A stretch of 55,385 nt of DNA, taken from the NCBI GenBank assembly GCA_001312325.1, contig BBDJ01000036.1, positions 1 to 55,385 of the forward strand, given 5' to 3'. Below the pieces are notes generated by a model. That model saw nothing but the letters and a program-made list of their open reading frames with translations, did no database searches and had not been told where the DNA came from. Positions 9,631 through 19,152 of the stretch are shown here, in pieces. Source of the DNA: Lysinibacillus pakistanensis. GTDB taxonomy: Bacteria > Bacillota > Bacilli > Bacillales_A > Planococcaceae. Within the stretch, counting starts at the first letter, position 1. Every line of letters begins with the position of its first letter. The position numbers and the translations under genes are program-made.

Positions 9631-9889
9631 GGAAACCCTCAATTCTTTTGGATTTGTACTTTGCTGGCTTTTTGCAAGGATGCTATTGTAAAGGATTCTT
9701 TATTACAATATGCATTGTAGAGAGTTACTTCATAGGCAAATGCTTACATTAATAAGAGAGAGAATACAAAAAGGAGTTACCTATTTGCTAGAGGCGATGT
9801 TATTCATTTTTTCTGAGCCTACTAATCTGTTCACATTCATAATGACTAGTTCATAAAGTAGGGAGAGCACGCCATTTAAGGGGGATAGT
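9631..9889. promoter_or_regulatory. Divergent control region of the glycan genes
   Basis: 259 bp between the leftward GT2 operon and the rightward GT4 gene, so promoters for both should lie here; I cannot place them with confidence. A 23-codon frame begins at TTG 9784 behind AAAGGAG, too weak to call a gene. Confidence 0.4.
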
Positions 9890-10988
9890 ATGTCGAAAAA
9901 AAATTGCTTTTATTTGTAGCGTGGAATCCTACAAGCTTTCCGATGCACATATTTTCAAAGATCTTTGTCTTGTTCCAATTTTATTAGGGGAATACCTAGG
10001 CTATGATGTTACAATTTTAACGACTGAAATAAATGAAGCCTTGTTGAAAAAGACCTTTCCAGCTGTAACCTTTCAGCACATTCCTTTTGAAGATGATTAT
10101 GTGGCAAATATGAATAACTATTTAAAGGAGCATGCCGAGGAAATTGATATTGTTTTTGCTATAGGTCCGTATCCTTCTTATTTATCCATCTTAAAAACCT
10201 ATAAAAATTGTCATCCAAATGGCAAGATTTACATGAAATTAGATGTCAATCGTTTTTGGCTAAATCGATTAAAAACCTATCCATATTTTCCAGAATTGCT
10301 ACAGCTTTGCGATGTTCTTTCCTCGGAATGTGAAGCCATTCAAAAATCTATCATTGAGTTTTTGAATTTGGATATTAAGCATGTAACAAATGGTTATTAT
10401 GAGTTGTTCCAAACAGAGCCTGTTTTGTTTACTGAGAAGAGAAATAGGATACTGATGGTAGGTCGATTAGATGCTCCTGAGAAACAGACTTTATTAGCCG
10501 TTAAAGCATTTTTAGCCGCACAACTCTCAGATTGGGAGTTGCGCTTAGTGGGTCCGATGTCAGAGGATTTTAAGCAGGAAATACGAAATCTTACGGATGG
10601 AAGCCCAATAGGAAGTAAAGTAATTATGGTAGGACCTATTTATGATAAAGAACAATTAGAAGTGGAGTACAGGCGCGCTAAAATATTTTGTTTAACTTCT
10701 CTCGTGGAGTGCTATGCACATGTGTTTGCAGAGGCAGCCAAAAACGGCTGTTACATCGTGACGACCGATGTTGATGGTGCCGCTGATATTACCCATCATC
10801 AACGGTTTGGTACGATTCACCCAACACATGATTGGGAAAGTGTAGCACAAACATTAAAGCAAGTAACAAAGCAGGAGCAATTACTAGCAGATACATGTGA
10901 GCAGCTCCAAGCGTTTGCAAGAACAGAATTAAATTGGAAGCATATAGTGAAAAAGGTTGCTGAATATTTACAGGAAAAGCCCCTTTAA
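9890..10988 (+). CDS. Family 4 (GT-B fold) glycosyltransferase
   Basis: About 365 residues. After the start the A8 run at 9896-9903 has one base too many; corrected, the protein begins MSKKIAFICSVESYKLSD. The C-terminal half is a Glycos_transf_1 domain: ILMVGRLDAPEKQTLLAVKA, the loop KVIMVGPIYDKEQLE, and FAEAAKNGCYIVTTD, the E-x7-E nucleotide-sugar site. ATG 9890 follows TAAGGGGG. It likely belongs with the divergent glycan genes in cell-surface polysaccharide assembly. Confidence 0.8.
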
Positions 10989-11104
10989 TGTGAGACTTGC
11001 TCGAATTAGTGGAGAATTCTTTTCTTTATTCCATTATTTCCTTTATAATGAGAGCTAGATTCATATTTTTTGACAATCATGGGTAGACATAAGGGGAGAG
11101 TAGC

Positions 11105-11545
11105 ATGGACATATTTCAAGCAACTATGAATGAATTAGAAGAGGTAGCAATGCTTTTTGATGAATACCGCCAATTCTATGGGATTGAATCAGATCAAAGC
11201 AGTGCAAAGGCATTTTTACAATTACGAATGGCCTTAAGGGAATCCGTTATTTTTATGGCTGTAGAGAATGGCAGGGCAGTTGGATTTACGCAATTATATC
11301 CTACTTTTTCTTCCATTGCTTTACAGCGTGCATATATTTTAAATGATATATATGTGAAGGAAGATGCAAGGGGCCAAGGGGTGGGCACAGCATTAATGCA
11401 AAAGGTATTTCAATATTGTGAGCAGCAATCTGCTCGTTATGTCACACTTCAAACAGCCGCGGATAATATTAATGCACGGAAGCTATACGAAAATCTCCAT
11501 ATGAAACAAGATCAATATTGTAATTACGTAAAGTATTTTGATTAA
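11105..11545 (+). CDS. GNAT family N-acetyltransferase
   Basis: 146 residues, intact. The acetyl-CoA pyrophosphate loop reads DARGQGVGTALMQKV, preceded by the strand AYILNDIYVKE and followed by NINARKLYENLHMKQDQ, the usual end of the fold. The substrate is unknown. ATG 11105 follows AGGGGAG. It is a single-gene unit closed by a terminator 1 bp after its stop. Confidence 0.85.
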   Translation: MDIFQATMNELEEVAMLFDEYRQFYGIESDQSSAKAFLQLRMALRESVIFMAVENGRAVGFTQLYPTFSSIALQRAYILNDIYVKEDARGQGVGTALMQKVFQYCEQQSARYVTLQTAADNINARKLYENLHMKQDQYCNYVKYFD

Positions 11546-11546
11546 G

Positions 11547-11588
11547 AAAAAAGCATCTCGTCATGTTATGGACGAAGATGCTTTTATT
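11547..11588 (+). terminator. Terminator after the acetyltransferase gene
   Basis: AAAAGCATCTCGTC pairs with GACGAAGATGCTTTT with one bulged base, followed by an AT-rich tail. It is placed so that it could work in both directions. Confidence 0.8.
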
Positions 11589-11622
11589 TAAGTATAAAAA
11601 AAACGCTAAGATCGGAGAGAAG

Positions 11623-11831
11623 AAAGCTCGGCTTCTCTCAAGCCACGCTCGGGTGAGGAGGCAAAGAGCTTGGCTTCCTTTAAAACTCGCTCAGGTGAGA
11701 AGGCAAAGAGCTCAGCTCCCCTCAAAATTCGCTCAGGAAAGAATCTAAAGAGCACAGCTTCCCTTAAGACTCGCTCAGGTAGACGTCAAAGAGCTAACAT
11801 CCTCCAAGAAAAAGCTAGGGTACCAAAGCAA
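11623..11831. repeat. 42-bp tandem repeat, about 4.5 units
   Basis: Units start at 11623, 11665, 11707, 11749 and 11790 (spacing 42, 42, 42, 41) with consensus beginning AGAGCTCAGCTTCCCTCAAA and containing CTCGCTCAGGTGAGAAGGCA. Units differ from each other at several positions. A 61-codon frame through the first units is a by-product: it has no ribosome binding site and simply repeats a 14-residue block. It lies between two genes that converge. Confidence 0.9.
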
Positions 11832-11872
11832 AGTACTTCAATTTTCTAAAAAAACAACTCAGATACAAACCC

Positions 11873-12714
11873 TCAAATTTGCTCAATTAATTTCTGTAAA
11901 TCCTCTTTTGAACGAGGCAACTTAATGTTTTCTTTCAATAATTTTTTATTTTGTAAAGCAAGCGCCATTTCAAAGACCCAGGGACGTTCCAGATGAGCAC
12001 GTTGGAGTAAATCCTCCTGATAAAACATCTCAACAGGGTCCCCATTATAGATGATTTTTCCACCTTCCATAACGATTATTTGATCTGCCCATTCATAGGC
12101 TAATGGGATGTCATGGGTGGCCAATAAAATGGTGCGATCTCCGTTTTCTAATTGAGCTAAATATTGCAAAACCTGTGCAGCATAATAATTATCGAGTCCT
12201 GCGGTTGGCTCGTCTAATAGTAATACAGATGGCTCCATTGCTAGTACGCCTGCCATAGCTACCCGTTTTTTTCTGACCCACACTTAAAAAATGTATTGGT
12301 TTATCGAGTAATGCTTCCACCTCTGTTTGTGCAACTGCCCAAGCAATTTTCTCTTCTATTTTTGCAGTGGTCCAGCCGAGGTTCAAAGGTCCAAATGCAA
12401 TATCCTGCTTTACTGTACCAGAAAACAGCTGATTGTCTGCATCCTGAAAAACAATGCCAACCTGTTGACGTAACTCTTTTAATGCTTTTCTACTATAATG
12501 TAGCTCCTCGCCGCAAAAGGTTATCGTTCCAGTAGTTGGTTTAAGAATGCCATTGAGATGCTGAAATAATGTAGATTTTCCCGCTCCATTATGACCAAGT
12601 AAGGCAATTTTTTTTGCCCTTCGGAATTTGGAGTGTAATATCTGTTAGGGCGTTTGTTCCATCTGCATAGGCGTAAGAAAGCTGATTTAGTTCAAAGTAA
12701 AAGTCTGTCGTCAT
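11873..12714 (-). CDS. cbiO: Cobalt ECF transporter ATPase CbiO (frameshifted)
   Basis: ATP-binding subunit of the CbiMNQO cobalt importer, cytoplasmic face. LLGHNGAGKST is Walker A, FLSVGQKKRVAMAG is the ABC signature (V in place of the usual second G), and SVLLLDEPTAGLD is Walker B. Length about 280 residues, normal. Breaks at T8 12608-12615 and T7 12266-12272, one base too many each. The ATG at 12714 overlaps the cbiQ stop (TAATG), so the two are translationally coupled. Last gene of the leftward cbiMNQO operon. Confidence 0.9.
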
Positions 12715-13490
12715 TAGAAAAACCCTCCATACACGATGAGGAATAGTAAGATTGCTGCAATACCTAGCCAGTTTTTCATGCTATAGGTTGCATTCTCCTG
12801 CCAATAGACCATTTCGCCACCTCGTGCTTGCATGGCATTATTAAGTTCGCGGCTTCGTTGGAACATTTCAGCAAATAATGCAGCAATAAGCATAGATATA
12901 GAGCGTAGCCACTGGGCAGGTGAATGATAACCAAGTCGTGCCTGCTGAGCAAGATGAATTTTTTTGCATACTGTCTAAAAAAAATAAAAATAAATCGATA
13001 TGTTAATTCCACTAGTTCAACAAACAGGGCAGGAATTCTACATTGTCGTAACACATGACAAATAGACTGTACAGATGTTGTTAGGATTAAAAAAAATATA
13101 AACAACTGACACTGCCTAGAACGATGAAAAAAAAGTTGCTTTGCTGTAACTAAGCTTGCATTGCCCACAAAAATTGTCCAATCATTGAAGGAAAATGCCC
13201 AAATATGTGCAGGTAGTTCGTTAGTTGCTGGCGTTATTGAAATTAAAATAGATAGTAAGCTAGATAGTAAAAAAAATCCGGGTAACAATAATAGTTTTAA
13301 ATAATATTTCATAGGGATTTTAGCGCCTATAATGATAAAAGCACTCATTACAATAAATGTAATGAGTGAAATTCGTTCATCTCTCATGATAAGCGACAAT
13401 AATAATAGTCCAAAAGAAAACAACATTTTTTTCTAGCGGATGAACAGACGCTAGCTTATTCATATATGCATACTTATCAATGAGTAACAT
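12714..13490 (-). CDS. cbiQ: Cobalt ECF transporter T component CbiQ (frameshifted)
   Basis: Transmembrane coupling subunit of the cobalt importer. Hydrophobic helices FSFGLLLLSLIMRD, ISLITFIVMSAFIIIGAKIP and LLLLPGFFLLSSLLSILISI are followed by the cytoplasmic region with the conserved Ala-Arg-Gly coupling motif (NAMQARGGEM once the frame is corrected). Breaks at T7 13426-13432, A8 13127-13134, A8 13089-13096, A8 12977-12984 and T7 12959-12965 scramble its 3' half as read. ATG 13490 lies 2 bp after the cbiN stop. Confidence 0.85.
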
Positions 13491-13492
13491 AC

Positions 13493-13766
13493 TTAACCTT
13501 CTTTATGTTTGCCACGCATTAAGCCGATAAAGTATCCGATAAATCCAGCACCTATAGCAGCTTGTAGTGCAAATAATAGGCTTTCAATTTCTCCACTTGG
13601 TGGTTCCCATAAGCTTTCAAACCATGGTTCGTAGTCAGCATTTATTTCACCGATTGCTGCCTCTGCTTCACCATCTGCTCCTTCGAATTCTGCACCCTTT
13701 TGAATGAATAGAGGGATAATTGCTAATAACACAACGATAGCTAGCAGTAATAAGTTTTTTTTTCAT
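13493..13766 (-). CDS. cbiN: Cobalt transporter accessory subunit CbiN (frameshifted)
   Basis: About 90 residues with two membrane helices and an acidic loop between them ([20 protein letters not shown]), then [20 protein letters not shown] and a basic tail. CbiN works with CbiM in substrate capture. The start is at ATG 13766 behind AAAGGAGG, overlapping the cbiM stop as ATGA. T9 at 13755-13763 breaks the frame just after the start; eight would give [15 protein letters not shown]. Confidence 0.85.
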
Positions 13767-14516
13767 TCTAATGTGCCTCCTTTGTTGAAAAAAACACGTA
13801 ATGCTTTTAATTCGCTCACATTGTATTTTTTCAAGAAGTTCATCACAACTACCGTTAAAATCCCTTCACTAACAGCAAGAGGGATTTGTGTTAATGCAAA
13901 AATACCTGCAAATTTTGTGAATGACGCCATAAAGCCACCAACCTCAGAAGGAAAAGCAAGAGCTAATTGAACAGAAGTGACAATATATGTACCTAAGTCA
14001 CCGAGCATAGCAGCTAAAAACACAGCTAAAGAAAATGAAAGACCCATTTTTTTGCGAGCCTTTAAATACATAATAAGCAATAATTGGACCAACTACTGCC
14101 ATAGAAAAGGCATTTGCTCCTAAAGTTGTAAGCCCTCCATGCGCTAAAAGTAAAGCTTGGAATAATAATACAATTGTTCCGATTACACTCATTGCTAATG
14201 GACCAAAAAGAACTGTACCGAGTCCAACTCCTGTTGGATGCGAGCAGCTTCCAGTTACTGAAGGAATTTTTAATGCTGATAAGACGAAGGCAAAGGCACC
14301 TGATAGTCCTAAAATCATTTTTGTTTCAGGGTTTGCATCGATCGTTTTACGAATTGAACGTAATCCTAAAATAATAAATGGAATAGATACAACCCACCAG
14401 AAAATGGCCCACTCAATTGGTAAAAAGCCCTCCATTATATGCATGGCGAATGCACGATTTGGCACAAATAAAAATGCCAATAAGAAATAACTAAGCTTCC
14501 AGCCTGAGAATTTCAA
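13763..14516 (-). CDS. cbiM: Cobalt transporter substrate-binding subunit CbiM (frameshifted)
   Basis: S component of the cobalt importer. A signal peptide of 24 residues ends FVPNRAFA, exposing MHIMEGFLP, whose new N-terminus and His2 coordinate the metal in CbiM/NikM proteins. [18 protein letters not shown] is the second conserved metal-site block. T7 at 14047-14053 has one base too many; corrected, helices run to [12 protein letters not shown]. First gene of the leftward operon, 5' controlled by the cobalamin riboswitch at 14660-14826. Confidence 0.92.
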
Positions 14517-14562
14517 AACTTCTCCTCCTTACATATAGTTTTTGAATTAGCGTGCGAAAAAT

Positions 14563-14592
14563 AAAAAAAACACTTCTCCATGGGAAAAGTGC
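14563..14592 (-). terminator. Riboswitch-linked terminator before cbiM
   Basis: On the minus strand CACTTTTCCCATGGAGAAGTG is a hairpin followed by eight T. It lies between the cobalamin riboswitch and cbiM, where transcription would stop when cobalamin is bound. Confidence 0.8.
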
Positions 14593-14659
14593 ATAGCTAA
14601 AACAAATAGAATTCGATTCTACTAAGCCGCACACCTATCCTCGTAGGTTGAAACGTTCA

Positions 14660-14826
14660 CATTCTTTTCGGCAGGTCTCCTGGCTTTAGTTCCTCATTTT
14701 ATAGGCCTTCCCATCCGTTGGACAGTGACATTCTCTATAAAACTCCCTAGTACAGTGGCGGGACCGCGCCGGACTTGAACCGGCTTCCCTTTTAAGCGAA
14801 ATGATAAGCACTTCGCACCGAAAAAA
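14660..14826 (-). promoter_or_regulatory. Cobalamin riboswitch controlling cbiMNQO
   Basis: The minus strand carries the conserved core GGTTCAAGTCCGGCGCGGTC, then CCCGCCACTGTA, and the B12 box AAGCCAGGAGACCTGCC, in the order and spacing of the cobalamin aptamer. It precedes a terminator hairpin and cbiM, so it should shut off cobalt import when adenosylcobalamin is plentiful. Confidence 0.95.
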
Positions 14827-15018
14827 GATGAAGTTGTGAGATTTCACGACAAAGTGTAACATAATTTTCCATCATGGTGCTATCTTTTTTTAGAAAAAAA
14901 TTTTTAAAATTGAGGTACAATCTAGAAAATTCTGATAAAATAAAAGAGAAATTTTTCTTTTTTCTACGAATTTTTTGATGAAATTTTAATGAAAATGTCA
15001 CAATTTTAGAGAGAAATA

Positions 15019-15046
15019 TTGAAATTTTAAAATTTTAAGATATGAT
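15019..15046 (+). promoter_or_regulatory. Likely promoter of the cobalamin operon
   Basis: TTGAAA and TATGAT with a 16-bp spacer, about 50 bp before the plus-strand riboswitch, resembling a housekeeping sigma-A promoter. Confidence 0.55.
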
Positions 15047-15094
15047 AGAGACAGTTTTAAATTCATGTTAAACATACAAATTTGATATAAAAAC

Positions 15095-15255
15095 ATACAT
15101 AAGTGCTTGAATATTTTCAAGATAATAGGGAAATTGGTGAAAGTCCAATACAGCCCCCGCTACTGTAATAGCTGATGAAATCGCAAATGCCACTAGTGCA
15201 AACTTGGGAAGGCGCGAAAGTAAATGGAAGCTTAAGTCAGGAAACCTGCTTATGG
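15095..15255 (+). promoter_or_regulatory. Cobalamin riboswitch controlling the cob operon
   Basis: GGTGAAAGTCCAATACAGCC, CCCGCTACTGTAA, GCCACTAGTG, TGGGAAGGCGCGAA and the B12 box AAGTCAGGAAACCTGC follow the cobalamin aptamer order. A terminator at 15339-15374 follows, as in transcription-attenuating riboswitches. It is divergent from the riboswitch of cbiMNQO. Confidence 0.95.
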
Positions 15256-15338
15256 AATGATGCGTGCAAACTTTTCGGAGGGAGAAGTTGAAGCAAAGGC
15301 GAATACCTGTAATTTATTCGACTTTATTTGGCTTCTAC

Positions 15339-15374
15339 AAAACCTTTACTCTTCGATTAGAGTAAAGGTTTTTC
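15339..15374 (+). terminator. Riboswitch-linked terminator before cbiW
   Basis: AAAACCTTTACTCT pairs perfectly with AGAGTAAAGGTTTT, followed by TTCTT. It lies between aptamer and first gene, and is the expected off-switch. Confidence 0.9.
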
Positions 15375-15406
15375 TTGTTCCTAAACGTATTGAGGGGAGA
15401 ACAACG

Positions 15407-15780
15407 ATGACTACTTGGAATTTAGAGGGGATGCAGACACATCTTTTTATTTGTAATGGCAGTAGCTGTATGAAAAAAAGAAGCAGAGGAAATTACGCAA
15501 GCCATTCGTGATGAGATACAGTTGCAGGCACTTGATAAAAAAAATACATACAACCAGGACACGTTGTAATGGCAGATGTAAGGATGCATGTGTTGTCATT
15601 GCTTATCCGCAAGGGAATTGGTACCGTGTGCCAACAACTGAACATGCGAGGGCACTTGTGCAGGATTTACATCATGAGTCACTGCACCATGAACATGTTT
15701 TTACGCTTCGTGAGGGCACATTACAGCGGACAGCACAAACAACAGCCATTAAAGGCATCGAAAAGGTGAAAGAGGGGTAA
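15407..15780 (+). CDS. cbiW: CbiW-like [2Fe-2S] ferredoxin (frameshifted)
   Basis: First gene of the cobalamin operon. ICNGSSCMKK and, further on, CNGRCKDACVVIAYPQGNWY give the C-x4-C and C-x3-C pattern of thioredoxin-like [2Fe-2S] ferredoxins, followed by a valine-rich strand. In B. megaterium, cbiW opens the same operon; its exact electron partner is not settled. ATG 15407 follows GAGGGGAG. Breaks: A7 at 15473-15479 and A8 at 15537-15544. Length about 124 residues after correction. Confidence 0.8.
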
Positions 15781-15784
15781 CAAA

Positions 15785-17458
15785 ATGGCGCAAAAAGGGA
15801 AGATTTTCGTAGTTGGCTTTGGGCCTGGTGATTTTAATCATATTACGCATCGGGCTGTGGAGGCATTACAACAGAGTGATATGATCATAGGCTATAAAAC
15901 ATATGTAGAGCTAATTCAGGACTTAGTTAGTGCAAAATCCATTGTTAGTACGGGTATGACGGAGGAAGTATCTCGTGCGCAGGAAGCGGTACGCCAAGCA
16001 GAGGCAGGGAATATTGTTTCCGTTATTTCCAGCGGTGATTCTGGTGTATATGGAATGGCAGGTTTAGTTTATGAGGTATTAATCGAGCTTGGTTGGACGG
16101 AGGCAACTGGTGTAGAGGTAGAAATTGTTCCAGGTATTTCTGCTATCAACTCATGTGCAAGCTTACTAGGTGCACCAATTATGCATGATGCTTGTACGAT
16201 TAGTTTAAGTGACCACCTAACACCATGGAATTTAATTGCGAAGCGAGTGGAAGCAGCAGCGATGGCGGATTTTGTGATTGCACTGTATAACCCAAAAAGT
16301 GGTCGACGTACAAGACAAATTGTGGAGGCCCAACGCATTTTATTAGAATATCGTTCACCTGATACACCAGTGGGACTTGTTAAAAGCGCTTATCGTGACC
16401 GTCAGGAGGTTACCATGACAACTTTAGCAGAAATGCTAGACCATGATATTGGGATGCTGACAACGGTTATTATCGGGAATTCATCAACATTTTTCTATGA
16501 TAATAAAATGATTACACCACGTGGCTATCAGCGCAAATACACACTTGGTGAGGAGAAGCAGCCATTACGTCCACACCAACGTTTAAGGGAAGAAAATGAA
16601 CCATGGGCAATGAATCAAGAAACAGGGGAGGCACGCAATGACTTTGCGGCAGATCCCAACGCTAATCGAATCGAGCCCAGTTTAGCCATTTCTCCTAATC
16701 CAAAGCAAAAAAAAACTTCACTTGAGATGGCGACAGCAGCCTTAGCGATGGTCAACGGAACAAGTGAGGTAAAGGTAACGCCCAAGCTTGTGCAACAAAA
16801 AATCGAATCTATCTTTGAGTTAGCTGTGAGCCCAGGAGTAGCCAATAAATTTTTTTACCCCGCAACAGATGATGACGCTAGCAGAGGTTGTCGGGGAGGA
16901 TGGAACGATGGAATACACGCCAGACCATCAAATCCATTTAAAAATTCCAACAACGGAGCCAGAAAAAAAATTACAGCAAAGCTACTTGAGGTTGGATTCT
17001 TACTCGCTCCGATTGGGGATGTACTATCATTAAAGGCTTGTGACTTCTGTTATGGGGAAAAGGCTGAATCGATTCCATATGCCGAGGAGATTCAGAAGCA
17101 GCTTGGCGGAATGTCTTTACCGAAAACGTTGAATATTGGCTTTAATGGCTGTGGTATGGCATGCTATCGAGCAGTATTTGATGATATTGGTATTGTTTAT
17201 CGTAAAAGTAAGTTCGATGTTTTTATTGGGGCAAAGCCAGTCGGTCGTACAGCACATGCTGCACAGCCAGTTGTAGAGGGACTAGAGCCTGAACAACTTA
17301 TTCCGCTCATAACGGACATCATCGAAGAATATAAAGCAAATGCCCATCCAAATGAACGTTTGTTTAAGTATTTTAAGCGTGTGAAAAAGATTCTGCATTT
17401 TACGTACCAGGACATGTCTTCAAAAATAAAAGTAGAGCCCGCGCCATGCGGTGACTAG
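15785..17458 (+). CDS. cbiH60: CbiH60: precorrin-3B C17-methyltransferase fused to Fe-S domain
   Basis: Cobalt-factor III methyltransferase that contracts the corrin ring. Residues 1-245 are a class III SAM methyltransferase: VVGFGPGDFNHITHRAVEAL, SSGDSGVYGMAG, EIVPGISAINSCASLLGAP and DFVIALYNPKS. A linker of about 85 residues follows. The C-terminal part resembles nitrite/sulfite reductase ferredoxin domains: LKACDFC and NIGFNGCGMACY hold the four cysteines for a [4Fe-4S] cluster, as known for B. megaterium CbiH60. It is open throughout, but residues near 356-393 are read in the wrong frame between T7 at 16850-16856 and A8 at 16963-16970; the correct frame there reads TLAEVVGEDGTMEYTPDHQI. 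Confidence 0.92.
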   Translation: MAQKGKIFVVGFGPGDFNHITHRAVEALQQSDMIIGYKTYVELIQDLVSAKSIVSTGMTEEVSRAQEAVRQAEAGNIVSVISSGDSGVYGMAGLVYEVLIELGWTEATGVEVEIVPGISAINSCASLLGAPIMHDACTISLSDHLTPWNLIAKRVEAAAMADFVIALYNPKSGRRTRQIVEAQRILLEYRSPDTPVGLVKSAYRDRQEVTMTTLAEMLDHDIGMLTTVIIGNSSTFFYDNKMITPRGYQRKYTLGEEKQPLRPHQRLREENEPWAMNQETGEARNDFAADPNANRIEPSLAISPNPKQKKTSLEMATAALAMVNGTSEVKVTPKLVQQKIESIFELAVSPGVANKFFYPATDDDASRGCRGGWNDGIHARPSNPFKNSNNGARKKITAKLLEVGFLLAPIGDVLSLKACDFCYGEKAESIPYAEEIQKQLGGMSLPKTLNIGFNGCGMACYRAVFDDIGIVYRKSKFDVFIGAKPVGRTAHAAQPVVEGLEPEQLIPLITDIIEEYKANAHPNERLFKYFKRVKKILHFTYQDMSSKIKVEPAPCGD

Positions 17459-17472
17459 TGAGGAGTAATGAG

Positions 17473-18381
17473 ATGAAAGCAATTTTATTTGTCGGCCACG
17501 GGAGCCGTTTAGCAGCAGGAAATGATGAGGTGCGTACATTTATCGAGCAAATGGCACCTCGTATTGATGATAGCTTCTTAGTAGAAACGTGTTTCTTGGA
17601 GTTTGCTTCTCCAAACATTGAAGAGGGTATAACAAACTGTGTCAAGAAGGGTGCAACAGAGGTGCATGTGATTCCAATTATTCTTCTTCATGCTGGACAT
17701 TCAAAGCTACATATTCCAGCAGAAATTGAGCATGCGCGTGAACATTATCCACATATTACATTCACATATGGACAAACAATCGGTGTCCATGAAGAGATAT
17801 TTGCAATTTTAGAGGATCGTTTAGCTGAAATCGGCTTCAATGCTGAAGAGGAGCAACAGGATACAGCTATATTATTAATTGCACGAGGCGGCAGTGACCC
17901 ATATGCAAATGGAGACTTTTATAAAATTACACGTCTGCTGTGGGAAAAATTGCCTGTGAAATATGTAGAAAGTGCCTTTATGGGGGTAACGGATCCTCGT
18001 GTTGAAGAGGGAATTGAGCGCTGTGTTAAGCTAGGTGCTAAAAAGATCATTATGCTTCCATACTTTTTATTCACAGGCATCCTAATGGAACGCATGAATG
18101 GTATGTGTCAACAATTTAACGACAAATATCCAGAGTGTGATATTCAAATTGCTGACTATTTTGGGTATCATGAACGCTTGCAAAATGTGCTACTTGAGCG
18201 TATTGAGCAGGCTGTAAATGGGACATCAACAGGTATGCAGGATTTAGAAAACTATCGAGCTTATGCAGCAGTGCATGGTCATGCGCATCATCATCACCAT
18301 CATGACCACGACCATGATCACGACCACCATGATCATCATCACGAACATGACCACCACCATGAAGAGGAGTCTGTGAAATGA
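17473..18381 (+). CDS. cbiX: Sirohydrochlorin cobaltochelatase CbiX with His-rich tail
   Basis: Inserts Co2+ into sirohydrochlorin. Two homologous CbiX/SirB halves are seen: AILFVGHGSRLAAGNDEV with the metal-binding HGS, HVIPIILLHAGHSKLHIP, then LLIARGGSDPYANGDFYK. The protein has 302 residues; the last 40 are a histidine/aspartate tract (H-x-H and D-H repeats from about 18277 to 18360), as described for long CbiX proteins, probably a cobalt store or delivery tail. ATG 17473 follows GAGGAG and is preferred to the earlier in-frame start. Intact. Confidence 0.92.
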   Translation: MKAILFVGHGSRLAAGNDEVRTFIEQMAPRIDDSFLVETCFLEFASPNIEEGITNCVKKGATEVHVIPIILLHAGHSKLHIPAEIEHAREHYPHITFTYGQTIGVHEEIFAILEDRLAEIGFNAEEEQQDTAILLIARGGSDPYANGDFYKITRLLWEKLPVKYVESAFMGVTDPRVEEGIERCVKLGAKKIIMLPYFLFTGILMERMNGMCQQFNDKYPECDIQIADYFGYHERLQNVLLERIEQAVNGTSTGMQDLENYRAYAAVHGHAHHHHHHDHDHDHDHHDHHHEHDHHHEEESVK

Positions 18382-19140
18382 TTTTCATGTTAGCAGGGAC
18401 AAGTGATGCCAGAAACTTAGCTCTTGAAATACAGTCAGCAGGATATCAGGTAACAGCAACAGTTGTTACTGAGTCAGCAGCCTCTAGCCTTGCTGAGGTG
18501 GGTCTACCTCATTTAGTTGGACGGTTAACAGCTGAGGAAATGGCGGCAATTATGACAGAACAAGGCTATCGTTTAGTTGTAGATGCCTCTCATCCTTTTG
18601 CTGAGGAAGCTTCAAAAAAATGCCATGGCAGCAGCGGAGCAAGCAAATATACCATATATTCGCTATGAACGCGCGCATGAACATTATTCTCATCCTCTTA
18701 TAACAGTAGTAAAAGATTATGAGGAGGCTGCTCACTTAGCAGCAGAAAAACGTGGTGTCATTATGCTAACAACAGGCAGTAAAACGCTTGAGACATTTAC
18801 GAAGGTTTTACATGGTCTGGAGAATACAAGAGTGATTGCACGTATGCTACCAAGACTCGATAACATGGAAAAATGTGAGGCACTTGGTGTGGCACAAAGG
18901 GACATAGTTGCTATACAGGGACCCTTTTCAAAGGAATTAAACGAAGCGCTTTTTCGTCAATATGATGTGACATTGATGATTACGAAGGAAAGTGGCAAGG
19001 TTGGTTCAGTGGATGAAAAGCTAGAGGCAGCACTTGCATGTGGCATTGAGACAATATTAATTGCAAGACCAAATATAAAGTATGGCCAGCAATATTCTAC
19101 ATTTACGAAAGTATTACAGGCAGTACAACACACACTTTAG
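18378..19140 (+). CDS. cbiJ: Cobalt-precorrin-6A reductase CbiJ (frameshifted)
   Basis: NADH-dependent reductase of the corrin macrocycle. MIFMLAGTSDARNLALEIQS is the nucleotide-binding start, RLVVDASHPFAEEAS the conserved centre, then IPYIRYERAHEHY, IMLTTGSKTLETF and ITKESGKVGSVDEKLEAA. A7 at 18614-18620 has one base too many. The start codon overlaps the cbiX stop as ATGA. Length about 253 residues. Confidence 0.9.
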
Positions 19141-19152
19141 GAGGCAATTCAG

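Noticed and set aside
9784..9855. 23-codon frame with AAAGGAG upstream, between divergent glycan genes
   Set aside because: A possible leader or small protein, but too short and without any family or conservation evidence to call.
11563..11748. 61-codon frame through the 42-bp tandem repeat
   Set aside because: No ribosome binding site, starts inside a terminator, and its 14-residue periodicity only reflects the DNA repeat.
15257..15511. Frame starting at 15257 within the cob operon leader
   Set aside because: It runs across the riboswitch terminator hairpin. The supported start of cbiW is ATG 15407.
16850..16970. Possible novel insert in CbiH60
   Set aside because: The odd residues are a stretch read in the wrong frame between two homopolymer runs. 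The alternative frame gives ordinary family-like sequence.
18116..18388. Reverse frame opposite the His-rich tail of cbiX
   Set aside because: A mirror of the CAT/GAC repeats; no start signals.
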